Assembly: GCA_963791545.1 (NCBI GenBank)
Contig: CAWBSR010000015.1
Span: forward strand, 186,001 to 250,000
DNA from: JALYXV01 sp963791545
Lineage (GTDB): Bacteria; Actinomycetota; Acidimicrobiia; Acidimicrobiales; Palsa-688
DNA: 64,000 nt
Direction of reading: 5' to 3'
Numbering within the stretch: position 1 is the first letter of the stretch; each line of letters opens with the position of its first letter. Positions 33,504 through 44,336 of the stretch are shown in pieces. The translations under genes were made by a program, and so were the position numbers. The notes beneath the pieces are model-generated. The model worked only from the letters and a program-made list of their open reading frames with translations. It did no database searches and was not told the DNA's origin.

Positions 33504-34760
33504 ATGCCGGCACTGACGTCGTTGGAGGAGCTGGGAGCCAGGGCGAAAGCCGCGGCCCGGCAGCTGGCCCGCACCAGCAGTGCCGAGCGCGACGCGGCGC
33601 TGCTGGCCGCCGCCGACGGCCTGGAGTCGGCAGTGGCGCCCATCCTGGAGGCCAATGCCACCGATGTCGGGCGGGCCGAGGAGGCCGGTACGTCCTCGAC
33701 GGTCGTCGACCGGCTCCGGCTGAGTCCCCGCCGCATCGAGGCCATGGCCGCCGGCCTGCGCCAGGTGGCGGGCCTGCCTGACCCCCTCGGCGAGATCCTC
33801 GACGGGTGGCGTCGCCCCAATGGGCTGCGTATCCATCGGGTCCGGGTGCCCCTCGGGGTGGTGGGCATCATCTATGAGAACCGGCCCAACGTGACCAGCG
33901 ACGCGGCCGGCCTCTGCGTCAAGTCGGGCAACGCCGCCTTCCTCCGGGGCAGTTCGGCGGCCATCACGTCCAACACCGAGATTGCCCGGGTGCTGCGCCA
34001 GGCCTTCGCCAAGGCGGCCCTGCCCGAGGACGCCCTGGTCCTGGTGGAGGACACCAGCCGGGAGTCGGCCACGGAGTTCATGCGCCTCCGGGGCCTGATC
34101 GACTGCCTCATCCCCCGGGGTGGCCCATCGCTCATCGCGGCCATCTTGGAACACGCCACCGTTCCCTATGTGATCGACGGGGACGGCAACTGTCACGTCT
34201 ACGTGGACGTCTCGGCCGACCTGGAGATGGCCCGCGACATCGTCGTCAATGCCAAAACCCAGCGGCCCAGCGTGTGTAACGCCGCCGAGTCGCTCCTGGT
34301 TCACCAGGCGGTGGCGGCCCGTTTCCTGCCCGAGGTGGCCGGTGCCCTGAGCGGCGTCGAGCTGGTCGGCGATGCCCGGGCGGTGGCGATCGTGGGCTCG
34401 GGACGGATGGGGACCGCTAGCGACGCCGATTTTTCCCGGGAGTTCTTGGATCTGAAGATGAGTGTGGCGGTAGTGGACGACCTTGACAGCGCCATCGACC
34501 ACATCGCCCGCCACGGCTCCGGGCACACCGAGGCCATCATCACCCGGGACCTGGCCGTGGCCCAGCGTTTCACCGCCGAGGTGGACGCGGCGGCCGTCGT
34601 GGTCAATGCCTCGACCCGCTTCACCGACGGGGAGCAATTCGGCTTCGGCGCCGAGATCGGGATCAGCACCCAGAAACTGCACGCCCGGGGCCCCATGGGG
34701 CTACGGGAGCTGACCACCTACAAATACGTGGTTCACGGAGACGGTCAGATCAGGGCTTGA
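33504..34760 (+). CDS. proA: Gamma-glutamyl phosphate reductase
   Basis: ProA reduces gamma-glutamyl phosphate to the semialdehyde in proline synthesis. The 418 residues match the family and carry the signatures VPLGVVGIIYENRPNVTSDA at 115-134, NAAFLRGSS and the catalytic Cys258 in RPSVCNAAE. The C-terminal half has VNASTRFTDGEQFGFGAEIG, as expected. ATG start 9 bp after the Tim44-like gene, so it is probably read through from that operon. Its partner proB is 12.8 kb upstream. The last 11 bases overlap the 3' end of the convergent amidohydrolase gene. Confidence 0.95.
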   Translation: MPALTSLEELGARAKAAARQLARTSSAERDAALLAAADGLESAVAPILEANATDVGRAEEAGTSSTVVDRLRLSPRRIEAMAAGLRQVAGLPDPLGEILDGWRRPNGLRIHRVRVPLGVVGIIYENRPNVTSDAAGLCVKSGNAAFLRGSSAAITSNTEIARVLRQAFAKAALPEDALVLVEDTSRESATEFMRLRGLIDCLIPRGGPSLIAAILEHATVPYVIDGDGNCHVYVDVSADLEMARDIVVNAKTQRPSVCNAAESLLVHQAVAARFLPEVAGALSGVELVGDARAVAIVGSGRMGTASDADFSREFLDLKMSVAVVDDLDSAIDHIARHGSGHTEAIITRDLAVAQRFTAEVDAAAVVVNASTRFTDGEQFGFGAEIGISTQKLHARGPMGLRELTTYKYVVHGDGQIRA

Positions 34761-36363
34761 GCGCCACCAAAGCGTCCCTGATCGACGGGGGCAGGTTGAT
34801 TTGCGCCCCGATGCCGTCGTAGAAAGCCGGGTTGTCGACCGCCGTCAGCGGGTCGAGGGTGAGCGCCGGCAGGGGCAGGACGGCCCCGGCGGGGGAAGCA
34901 GGCGGGGCCGCGGGACCCAGGTTGGGGCCGGTTAGCCGGCCGTTGAGAGGGAGGTGGGGCCGGGGCGACATCTGGTTGTCGACCAGGCCGCTGACCGCCA
35001 GGCGGACCTGGCCTGACGGCAGCGGGAGCGGGGGACCGGTCGTCGAATGGCTGGGAAGCCCGGCCAGCGCCTCGACCAGGCGCCGCTCGGCCTCGGCCAC
35101 GGTGACCGCGGCCACCAAAGGGTCGGTCACCGCCTGGGCCAGATCGAGCAGGCGGGGCTGACCGCCGACTGTGATGGACTCGAGGCCTCCGCCGGCGCCG
35201 ACCGCAGCCATCAACTCAGGGGTCCCGGCGCGGGCTGCGCCGTCGATCACCACCAAGGCGAGGGCGGACTCGGTGGCTGCGACCAGCGACTCGTAGGGGT
35301 CGGGGGTGGTCCCCGCCACCACGATCAGGTCGGCCAGCTTCCCCTTCTCGATGCTGCCCAGGAGGGCGTCCCATCCGACCAGCTGGGCCGGGGTGGCCGT
35401 GACCATGGCCACCAGGTCGGAGTTGGCGATGGGCACGCCTGCGTCGCGGGCGGCCAGGCGGGCCACCTTCAGTTCGCCCAGCAGGTTCTTGCTCCCCGAC
35501 GGCGCCCAATCCGAGCCCAGCGCGATCCTCACGCCATGGGCCAGGGCGGCGCCGATGTTCGCGGTCTGGCCGTAGAGCAGCAGGTTGGAGAACGGCGACC
35601 ACACCATGGCGCCCCCGTGGGCGGCCAGGACCCCGAAGTCGGCGTCGGTGAGGGCGACGCAGTGGATGGCGATCAGGTTGGGCGTGATCGCCCACTGGCC
35701 GGATTGGATCTCCAGGGCCGCGAAGTGGTCGTGGGCGGCCCTGTCGGTTCCCTCGGCCAGGTGGAGGATCATCTTCTGCGAGCCCGAGATGGCGCCGAGG
35801 AAGCGGGAGGCGTCGGTGGCCGCCACGTCGCGGATATGGGTAGCGGCGGCGGGGAGTCCCACGACGCCTGGTGCCTCGACGGTACGCACCAGGCCCCGGA
35901 AATGGGTGACGATCTGCGGGTCGGCCGCCAGGGTGATGCCCTGGCTGGTGGTCGTTCCGCCGAGCAGGCAGCGGGTCTCGACGTAGCGGATCACGGCTGC
36001 CACCACGGCGGGGTCGGCGCCCAGGACCTGCAGAGGGCCGGTGATCATCTGGTGATACTCCGGGGTCAGGGGGCCGCTCCATTCGTCGCGGTCGCCGAAG
36101 GTCGCCGGCACCTGCCACAGGCCCAGGACGTCGTAGGGCAGGTGGTTGTGCAACTCGATCATTCCCGGGAAGATGGTCCCGCCCGTCGTCACCACGGGGA
36201 CGGCACCGAAGCCGGCGGGGGGAGGATCCGACGCCGGGCGGACGTCGGCGATGGACCCGCCCTGGATGTAGACGACGCCGTCGTCGACGACGCTACGAGG
36301 ACCGTCCATGGTCACCACCCGTCCGGCCAGGGCCAAGGCCGGGGGCGGGGCAGTCGCGGTCAT
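34750..36363 (-). CDS. Amidohydrolase-family (TRZ/ATZ-like) metal-dependent hydrolase
   Basis: ATG at 36363 gives 537 residues, with the frame open 25 codons further upstream but without family features. The TIM-barrel amidohydrolase pattern is clear: an N-terminal beta part (ALALAGRVVTMDG), the metal motif HxH in MIELHNHLPYD, later His residues in ILHLAEGTD and IAIHCVAL, and the Asp motif ALGSDWAPSG. It lies nearest the cytosine/guanine deaminase and atrazine chlorohydrolase branch, but the substrate is unknown. The C-terminal 130 residues are outside the usual core. It is convergent with proA and divergent from the MoxR gene (111 bp shared promoter region). Confidence 0.88.
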   Translation of the reverse strand: MTATAPPPALALAGRVVTMDGPRSVVDDGVVYIQGGSIADVRPASDPPPAGFGAVPVVTTGGTIFPGMIELHNHLPYDVLGLWQVPATFGDRDEWSGPLTPEYHQMITGPLQVLGADPAVVAAVIRYVETRCLLGGTTTSQGITLAADPQIVTHFRGLVRTVEAPGVVGLPAAATHIRDVAATDASRFLGAISGSQKMILHLAEGTDRAAHDHFAALEIQSGQWAITPNLIAIHCVALTDADFGVLAAHGGAMVWSPFSNLLLYGQTANIGAALAHGVRIALGSDWAPSGSKNLLGELKVARLAARDAGVPIANSDLVAMVTATPAQLVGWDALLGSIEKGKLADLIVVAGTTPDPYESLVAATESALALVVIDGAARAGTPELMAAVGAGGGLESITVGGQPRLLDLAQAVTDPLVAAVTVAEAERRLVEALAGLPSHSTTGPPLPLPSGQVRLAVSGLVDNQMSPRPHLPLNGRLTGPNLGPAAPPASPAGAVLPLPALTLDPLTAVDNPAFYDGIGAQINLPPSIRDALVALKP

Positions 36364-36474
36364 CGAGGTCCCGGTTCCATCCCGGCAACGGTAGATCGAA
36401 GTGAGCGCCGGTAGGCTGGCGGACCCGGCTGGGCGCACGGGGCGCCCGGGTCCCGTCCCTCAAGGGAAATGTTC

Positions 36475-37377
36475 ATGACCGAGGTTGTCCGCCCGCCGCG
36501 CTTCGAGTCCATCACGGCCGTGCGCGACGGCCTCCGGGACGTGCGGTACCTGGCCGACGAGGGCACCGCGGGCGTGGTGTACCTGGCCGACCGGCTGGCC
36601 AAGCCGGTGCTGGTCGAGGGGCCCGCGGGGACCGGCAAGACCCAGCTGGCCAAGTCGGTGGCCGAGATGAGCGGCGCCCGCCTGATCCGCCTGCAGTGCT
36701 ACGAGGGCCTCGATGAGTCCAAGGCGCTGTACGAGTGGAACTACAAGAAACAGCTGCTGCGCATCCAGGCCCAACGGGTGGCGGAAGCGGGACCGGGTGA
36801 GAGCTGGGAGGACCTCGAGGAGGACATCTTCTCCGAGCAGTTCCTGCTGACCCGCCCCCTGCTCGAGGCCATCCGGGCCACCGAGCCGGTGGTGTTGCTG
36901 ATCGACGAGGTGGACCGCGTCGAGGTGGAGACCGAGGCGCTGCTACTGGAGATCCTCTCCGATTACCAGGTGTCGATCCCCGAGCTGGGGACGGTGTCGG
37001 CGACCCAGATCCCCTTGGTCTTCCTGACCTCCAACAACACCCGGGAGTTGTCAGAGGCGCTCAAGCGACGCTGCCTGTTCCTGCACATCGACTACCCGGA
37101 CCTGGAACGGGAGCGGGCCATCGTGCTGGCCCGGGTGCCGGGCATCGCCGAGGACCTGGCCGACCAGATCGTGCGGATCGTGCGCTCGATCCGGGGCTTG
37201 GAGTTGAAAAAGGCTCCGTCGGTGTCGGAGACGCTCGACTGGGCGCGAACGCTGGTGCTGCTCGGGGTGGAGAGCGTGGACCCGGAGCTGGCCCGAGACA
37301 CCCTGCACATCCTCCTCAAGTACCAGAGCGACATCATCAAGGCGGCCAAGGAGTTGGCGGGCCCGGCGCCCCGGTGA
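36475..37377 (+). CDS. MoxR-family AAA+ ATPase (CoxD-like)
   Basis: MoxR ATPases act as chaperones that insert cofactors or mature complexes, working with VWA proteins. The 300 residues have Walker A GPAGTGKT at 49-56 and Walker B LLIDEVDR around 141-148, with sensor-1 TSNNTREL. I choose ATG 36475 because AAGGGA lies 8 bases upstream; ATG 36469 is two codons earlier. The sequence is most like CoxD, which with CoxE matures the Cu-Mo site of CO dehydrogenase. No CO dehydrogenase or xanthine oxidase genes are in the window, although a molybdate importer is 10 kb away. It overlaps the VWA gene by 4 bases. Confidence 0.92.
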   Translation: MTEVVRPPRFESITAVRDGLRDVRYLADEGTAGVVYLADRLAKPVLVEGPAGTGKTQLAKSVAEMSGARLIRLQCYEGLDESKALYEWNYKKQLLRIQAQRVAEAGPGESWEDLEEDIFSEQFLLTRPLLEAIRATEPVVLLIDEVDRVEVETEALLLEILSDYQVSIPELGTVSATQIPLVFLTSNNTRELSEALKRRCLFLHIDYPDLERERAIVLARVPGIAEDLADQIVRIVRSIRGLELKKAPSVSETLDWARTLVLLGVESVDPELARDTLHILLKYQSDIIKAAKELAGPAPR

Positions 37378-38861
37378 GCAACCCCGCGGCGGGCATGGTC
37401 GACGTCCTCAGCGGCTTCGTCGGCGAACTGCGGGCGGCCGGCCTCCCGGTGAGCATGACCGAGCATCTCGACGCCATGCAGGCGGTAGCGCAGGTCCCGC
37501 TCGAGGACCGGACCGCCTTCAAGTACGCCCTGGGCTCCACCCTGGTGAAGAACAACGCCCACTGGCGGGCCTTCGAGACGATCTTCGAGGTGTATTTCTC
37601 GGCCCGGGCGGGAGGGTGGAACCGCCGGGCCGACGACGACGGGACCGAAGGCGACCTCGACCGCCAGCTCAACCTGGTGGCGGAACTGCTGGACGCGGGA
37701 CGCACCGAGGGCGACGCCGAGCTGGCCATGCTCAGTGCCGAGGAAATGATGGAAATGCTGTACCGGGCCCTGTTGGACGGCGACGAGGAGCGGCTGGCGG
37801 CCCTGGCCCGCCAGGCCGTCAACCGCTTCGCGGGGATGGAGCCGGGCCGCCCGGTCGGCGGGACCTACTACCTCTATCGCACCCTCCGCCATGTCGACCT
37901 GGATGGGTTGCGCAGCCGGCTGATGGCGGCCGGGCGGGGGAGTGTCGGCTCGGGGGTCCCGGACGGCGGCGACGGCGGTCGCCGCGACATCGACGAGCGG
38001 CTGGCCCGGGAGGAGTTCGAGGCCCGCATGGATCACCTGCGGCGCCTCATCGAGTCGGAGATCCGCCGGCGGCTGGTGGCCGACCGAGGCGCCCAGGCCA
38101 TGGCCAAGTCGTTGCGCAAGCCCCTGCCCGAGGATGTGGATTTCATGCACGCCACCCAGGAAGAGCTGGCGTCGCTGCGCCGAGCCATCCAGCCCCTGAC
38201 CCGGCGATTGGCGGTGCGTTTGGCCCGCAAGCGTCGCCACGGTCGCAAGGGGCCCCTCGACTTCCGCAACACGGTGCGCCACTCGCTCTCCTACGGCGGG
38301 GTGCCGGCGGAACCCAAGTTCCGCTACCCGAGGCCGGCCAAGCCCGAGATCATGGTCATCGCCGATATTTCGGGGTCGGTGGCCGCCTTCGCCCGCTTCA
38401 CCCTCCAGTTGGTGTACGCCATAAGCGGCCAGTTCAGCCGGGTCCGCAGCTTCGTGTTCATCGACGGCATCGACGAGGTGACGCCGTTCTTCGACGGAGT
38501 CGACGACATCGCCCACGCCGTCCACCGTGTGAATACCGAAGCCGACGTGGTCTGGGTCGACGGCCACTCCGACTACGGCCATGCCCTGGAGACCTTCTGG
38601 ACCCGGTGGGGCCAGCAGGTCACCCCCCGCACGTCGGTCATCCTGCTCGGCGACGCCCGCAACAACTATCACGCATCCCAGGCCTGGGTCATCCAGGAGC
38701 TGGGCAAACGGGCTCGGCACCTGTACTGGCTCAATCCCGAGCCCCGGTCGTACTGGGACACCGGCGATTCGATCGTGAGCCAGTACGGAGTGTTCTGCGA
38801 CGGCGTCTACGAGTGCCGCAACCTGCGCCAGCTGGAGCGCTTCGTCGAGCAGCTGGCCTGA
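37374..38861 (+). CDS. VWA-domain protein (CoxE-like), partner of MoxR
   Basis: The 495-residue protein starts at GTG 37374 in a GTGA overlap with the MoxR gene. The N-terminal part (GFVGELRAAGLPVSMTEHLD) and the C-terminal VWA domain match CoxE-like proteins. The metal-ion-dependent adhesion site is DISGS at 331-335. The VWA part is preceded by an Arg-rich helical region (RRGRKGPLDFRNTVRHSLSY in part). VWA proteins of this type bridge the MoxR ring and the client. The client is not encoded nearby. It converges with the first glucosaminidase-like gene, 9 bp apart. Confidence 0.92.
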   Translation: MSNPAAGMVDVLSGFVGELRAAGLPVSMTEHLDAMQAVAQVPLEDRTAFKYALGSTLVKNNAHWRAFETIFEVYFSARAGGWNRRADDDGTEGDLDRQLNLVAELLDAGRTEGDAELAMLSAEEMMEMLYRALLDGDEERLAALARQAVNRFAGMEPGRPVGGTYYLYRTLRHVDLDGLRSRLMAAGRGSVGSGVPDGGDGGRRDIDERLAREEFEARMDHLRRLIESEIRRRLVADRGAQAMAKSLRKPLPEDVDFMHATQEELASLRRAIQPLTRRLAVRLARKRRHGRKGPLDFRNTVRHSLSYGGVPAEPKFRYPRPAKPEIMVIADISGSVAAFARFTLQLVYAISGQFSRVRSFVFIDGIDEVTPFFDGVDDIAHAVHRVNTEADVVWVDGHSDYGHALETFWTRWGQQVTPRTSVILLGDARNNYHASQAWVIQELGKRARHLYWLNPEPRSYWDTGDSIVSQYGVFCDGVYECRNLRQLERFVEQLA

Positions 38862-38870
38862 CGGGGCGGG

Positions 38871-40247
38871 CTACAGCTGGGCGGCGGCCGTCCGCGCCGC
38901 CAGGGCCCACTGCACCATCGACCGGTACGTCTTGAGGATCTTGATGCCGTAGTCGGGGGCGGTGGCCCAGACCCCGGTGAGCGCCATCCACGTCGCGCAG
39001 CATCCCGAAACCCGAAAGGGGCCGGGGAGGGGCCCCGGGACCGGCTGGCTGGTCGTGGCGTAGGCGTGCAGCAGCTGCATCTGGGCCAGGACGCCGGTCG
39101 CGGCATCCTTGAAATGGAAGCCCGTCGAGCAGCTGTCGCAGGCGCCGATCCCCGCGAAGTTGTTGTCGGTCACCGCGACCTGCCCATAGCCGGGGAAGCT
39201 GAAGTATCCCGTTTCCAGCACGGACTGGGCGAAGGCGATGTCGGCCCGGACACCCGCAGTCACGCCGGCCGTCACGAAGTCGTCGGCCAGCGTGGCCAGG
39301 GGCACGGTCAACCGGGCGCGGTGGCCGGAGGCGGTGAACCACCCGGCCAGCTCCCGGGCCGACAGCACGGTGGGGCCGAGAAGGGTAGGCGACTCTTGGC
39401 GCAGCAGGTTCGGGGGGGCGGTAACGATGGCGACCCCCCCGACGGCGGGCACGATGGTGCTGGCCTGGGCGCCGGCCGCCGCGGTTGCCTGGAGGGCGGC
39501 GCTCTGCAGTGCCAGGGTGCGGGCCAGGACCAACCGGTCGGCCTGGATCCGGCGGGCCGTGGCCGCCGTGGTGGCCCTCCCGAGTTCCGCCTTGGCCAGC
39601 CTCGCCTCGCCCTGTTCGGCATCGAGGATGCGGGCCAGGAACGCGGAACGGTCGTTCAGGGAACCGGACGATCCGACAATGGCGGCTCCCGCCCGGGGGA
39701 GCTGATCGCCAAGGTACAGGGCGATGGCGATTTGGCCGATGCGGTGGCGGGCCTGGGAGAAGCGTTGCTGGGCCGCCGCCTGGGCCGTGATGGCCTCCAA
39801 CTGGGCTGCCGCGGCCCCCACCAAGACCGGGTCGGCGCTCGCCCCGGGCGGAAGGGCGGCGGTTTGCGAGGTCGCCACGGCCCGGGCGGCCAGGTAGTCG
39901 TTGACCGCCTGGGCCTGGGCTACGTCGCGCCCGAGGCCCGCCAACAGGTCCGAGAGTTGCTGGCCGGTAAGGGTCGTGCTGGTTGTCGCGGGGGGGACGG
40001 TAGTCGTGTCGGCGACGGTGGTGGTGTCGACGACGGTCGTGGTGTCGGGGACCAATGGTGGGGGCGTGGTGGTGCTGGGGAGGGATGTCGCGGGCGCGAC
40101 GGAAGTGGTGTCAACGCTGCCCGTCGTCGTCGTCGACGGCGGTGCGGGATCGGCGGCTACCGCCCGGGGTCCGACCGCGGCCCAGCAAAGAAGGGTGCAG
40201 AGGACCACTCCCACCGAAGACGATGCCCTGCGGAGAGCTCTTTGCAT
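38871..40247 (-). CDS. Secreted glucosaminidase-like protein, paralogue 1
   Basis: ATG 40247 gives 458 residues with a signal peptide (VGVVLCTLLCWAAVGPRAVA), a Pro/Thr-rich linker (TTTVVDTTTVADTTTV repeats), an Ala-rich helical region (about 100-310) and a C-terminal glucosaminidase/FlgJ-like domain (about 320-458). Typical residues of that fold are IAFAQSVLETGYFSFPG, with the probable catalytic Glu, and NNFAGIGACDSC. The CDSC cysteines and a later GCC pair may form disulfides outside the cell. It is a tandem paralogue of the next gene. The predicted role is cutting or binding glycan strands during wall remodelling. Confidence 0.85.
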   Translation of the reverse strand: MQRALRRASSSVGVVLCTLLCWAAVGPRAVAADPAPPSTTTTGSVDTTSVAPATSLPSTTTPPPLVPDTTTVVDTTTVADTTTVPPATTSTTLTGQQLSDLLAGLGRDVAQAQAVNDYLAARAVATSQTAALPPGASADPVLVGAAAAQLEAITAQAAAQQRFSQARHRIGQIAIALYLGDQLPRAGAAIVGSSGSLNDRSAFLARILDAEQGEARLAKAELGRATTAATARRIQADRLVLARTLALQSAALQATAAAGAQASTIVPAVGGVAIVTAPPNLLRQESPTLLGPTVLSARELAGWFTASGHRARLTVPLATLADDFVTAGVTAGVRADIAFAQSVLETGYFSFPGYGQVAVTDNNFAGIGACDSCSTGFHFKDAATGVLAQMQLLHAYATTSQPVPGPLPGPFRVSGCCATWMALTGVWATAPDYGIKILKTYRSMVQWALAARTAAAQL

Positions 40248-40285
40248 AGCGGCCTGGCCGGGAAGGTACTCAACCTCACCGCGCG

Positions 40286-41626
40286 TTACAGGCCGGCCAC
40301 CGCCAGGCGCTGGGGGATGGCCCACTCGAGCATCTTCTGGTACACGGACAGAATGGCATAGCCGTAGTTGGTGGCCGTTGCCCACACCCCGCTCAGCGAT
40401 AGCCAGGTGGGGCAGCACCCGGCCACACCTACCCGTCCGACGAGCGGCGTCGGGAACTTCTTGGTCGCCGAATACGCCTGCAGCAGCTGCACCTGGGCGG
40501 CGACGCCGGTCTGGGCGTTGGGGAAGCGCCACCCGTGGGCGCAGGTGTCGCAGGCCCCGATACCGGCGAAGTTGTTGTCGCTACCGAGTAGCTGGCCGCC
40601 CGAGGGGAAGGTGAAGTAGCCGGTCTCCACGATCGACTGGGCGAAGGCAATATCCCCCCGTAACCCGACGGCGGTGCCCGACGCCAGGTAGTAACCGGCC
40701 AGGATCGGGATGGGCACGGTGGTGTTGGCCTGATAGCCGGTGCTGGCGTACCAGCCGGCTAGTTCGCCGGCCGTGAGGGCGGGTGGGCCGGTGATGGTCG
40801 GCAACGGCGTTCCCGTAGTGGGCCTCACGGCCCGGCCCGCGGCCGCCAACTTGGCGTTGGCGAGCGAATTCGCGCTCTTGGTGAGATTGGTGTGGGCCGC
40901 CGCCTGGGCCGCCCGGGCGACCGCCGACTGCTGCTGGGCCAGCCGCAGGATGGCCTTGTAGTCCTGTACCTGGCGCTTGCCCCGGGCCACTTCATCGCGC
41001 CCGTGGGTGATGAGGATGCCGAGCACCACGCCGCGGTTGATGATGGCGGCGTCGGAGGCGTCACCCGCCTGGGCGGCTTGGCCCACGTCAGCCCGGACGT
41101 ACAGGGCGACGGCCAGGGCAGCCAGGCGGTGCTCGGCTTCGTCGAGCCCCGCCTGGGCAGAAGCGACCACTGCCGCCGCCGACGCCTCGGTGCGCGACGC
41201 CACGTCCGCGTTGCTGTCGGCGCTGGCGGCGTTCGCCTGATCCACCGTCACGATGCCCTTGTCCTGGTCGTAGCCGGCGATGGCGTCGATCTGGGCCAGG
41301 TCGTTCTGGACCGTCCGGACCAGGGCGCTGATGACCTGGGGGGCGACGGTCGTCGTCGGCGCCGGAGTGGACGTCGAGGTGGTGCTACCCGGTCCCGGGT
41401 TGGGGCCCGGTCCGTGGTCGGGGACGGTGGGTGGCGGCACGGTCGTCGGCGGCACGGTGGTTGTGGGCGCGACGGTCGTCGTGGGCAGCACCGGCTTGGC
41501 ACCCAGCATCGTCGGCGCCGCCCAGGCCGCCGCGCCCTCGAACACGCCGGCCGTCAACGCCGTTGCCAGCAGTAGGACGGTCAAGGCGCCGGAAGCGGTA
41601 CGGGTGCGACGAGGGGGGACGATCAC
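40286..41626 (-). CDS. Secreted glucosaminidase-like protein, paralogue 2
   Basis: This is a tandem paralogue of the gene at 38871 with the same architecture: signal peptide (ALTVLLLATALTAGVFEGAA), Pro/Thr linker (TTTVPPTTVPPPTVP), Ala-rich helical region and C-terminal glucosaminidase-like domain (IAFAQSIVETGYFTFPS, then NNFAGIGACDTC). The domain is well conserved between the two copies while the middle parts have diverged, as in an old duplication. GTG at 41626 is chosen over the upstream GTG/ATG frame because GGAGAGAGAG precedes it by a good distance; 446 residues. It lies 38 bp from the first copy, and both are on the minus strand. Confidence 0.85.
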   Translation of the reverse strand: MIVPPRRTRTASGALTVLLLATALTAGVFEGAAAWAAPTMLGAKPVLPTTTVAPTTTVPPTTVPPPTVPDHGPGPNPGPGSTTSTSTPAPTTTVAPQVISALVRTVQNDLAQIDAIAGYDQDKGIVTVDQANAASADSNADVASRTEASAAAVVASAQAGLDEAEHRLAALAVALYVRADVGQAAQAGDASDAAIINRGVVLGILITHGRDEVARGKRQVQDYKAILRLAQQQSAVARAAQAAAHTNLTKSANSLANAKLAAAGRAVRPTTGTPLPTITGPPALTAGELAGWYASTGYQANTTVPIPILAGYYLASGTAVGLRGDIAFAQSIVETGYFTFPSGGQLLGSDNNFAGIGACDTCAHGWRFPNAQTGVAAQVQLLQAYSATKKFPTPLVGRVGVAGCCPTWLSLSGVWATATNYGYAILSVYQKMLEWAIPQRLAVAGL

Positions 41627-41699
41627 GCTCTCTCTCCGGCCGGGCCGCACGAAGCGACCCTGTCGGGAGGCTGACTCTAGCCTTCCGGGACGGCCAGGC

Positions 41700-42383
41700 T
41701 CAGACGTGCATCCCGCACTCGGTCTTGGCCATTCCGGCCCAGCGGCCCGAGCGGGGGTCGGCGCCCTCGGCGACGGGGTGGGTACACGGCCGGCACCCGA
41801 TGGACAAATATCCCTGGCTGACCAGGGGATGCACGGGAACGTCGTGGTCGTCGATGTAGCCGGTCACGTCCCACGCCGACCAGGTGGCGATGGGGTTGAT
41901 CTTGACCAGGCCCCGCATATCCCGGTGGACGACCGGGGTGGCGGTGCGCGACGGGGCGTCCTCACGGCGCACCCCGCTCATCCAGGCCTGCTTCCCGAAC
42001 AGGGCCCGGTCCAGCTGGCCCGTCTTGATGGCCGAGCAGCAGTTCTCGGGGTCGACCTTCCAGAGCTCCTCTTCCTGGGGCAGGGCCGTCATGACCCGCA
42101 GATTGAGGCCGTAGCGGCGCCGCACCAGCTCCACCATCTCCAGGGTTTCAGGGAAGTGGTAGCCGGTGTCGATGAAAACCACCTCGATGGCCGGCTCGAC
42201 CTTGGTCGCCAGATCGATCACGACGGCATCGGTCATCGACGCCGTCAGGCACAGGTGGGGATGGAAGTTCTCGACCGCCCAGCCGATCACGGCGCTGGCC
42301 GGGGCCCGCTCGAGCCGTTCGGCGGCGTCCAACAGCTCCCGGTCGCTCAACTGGGAGCCGGTATTATCGAGCAGGGTCGTCAT
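41700..42383 (-). CDS. cysH: Phosphoadenosine/adenosine phosphosulfate reductase
   Basis: CysH reduces activated sulfate to sulfite with thioredoxin. The 227 residues contain the two Cys pairs of the 4Fe-4S type, Cys115-Cys116 (ENCCSAIK) and Cys197/Cys200 (GCRPC), plus catalytic Cys223 in ECGMH. The four cluster cysteines mark it as the APS-type (assimilatory APS reductase) rather than PAPS-only. ATG start at 42383. It follows the reductase gene on the same strand with a 68-bp gap, forming a sulfur-assimilation operon. No sulfate permease, cysN or cysD is in the window. Confidence 0.95.
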   Translation of the reverse strand: MTTLLDNTGSQLSDRELLDAAERLERAPASAVIGWAVENFHPHLCLTASMTDAVVIDLATKVEPAIEVVFIDTGYHFPETLEMVELVRRRYGLNLRVMTALPQEEELWKVDPENCCSAIKTGQLDRALFGKQAWMSGVRREDAPSRTATPVVHRDMRGLVKINPIATWSAWDVTGYIDDHDVPVHPLVSQGYLSIGCRPCTHPVAEGADPRSGRWAGMAKTECGMHV

Positions 42384-42451
42384 GGGACCGGTCGAACCTT
42401 CCTGGTGGACGGCATGGCGGCAGGACAGTGTCTAACTGGCTAGGTTCCCTG

Positions 42452-44244
<1,793 letters not shown>

Positions 44245-44248
<4 letters not shown>

Positions 44249-44273
44249 CCAAAGTTGAGTTAGTTGATCAACT
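44245..44273. promoter_or_regulatory. TCAAC/GTTGA palindromic sites before the sulfite reductase operon
   Basis: The core AGTTGATCAACT (44262-44273) is a perfect 12-bp palindrome. A second pair, CAAC-CAAA-GTTG (44246-44257), overlaps the proposed start of the reductase gene. Together they give four TCAAC/GTTGA half sites in 28 bp, in the shared region of two divergent genes. This looks like a multi-site operator for a sulfur-responsive repressor; the protein is not identified. Confidence 0.65.
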
Positions 44274-44336
44274 TATTCGGGAAAAAAGAATTGGACTTGC
44301 CGCTGGTATCGTGACCACGGCGACAGGGAGGTGACA

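Noticed and set aside
36475..38861. Anti-phage MoxR-VWA defence module
   Set aside because: There is no accompanying ternary component (such as a phosphatase or kinase) and the pair reads as CoxD/CoxE-like.
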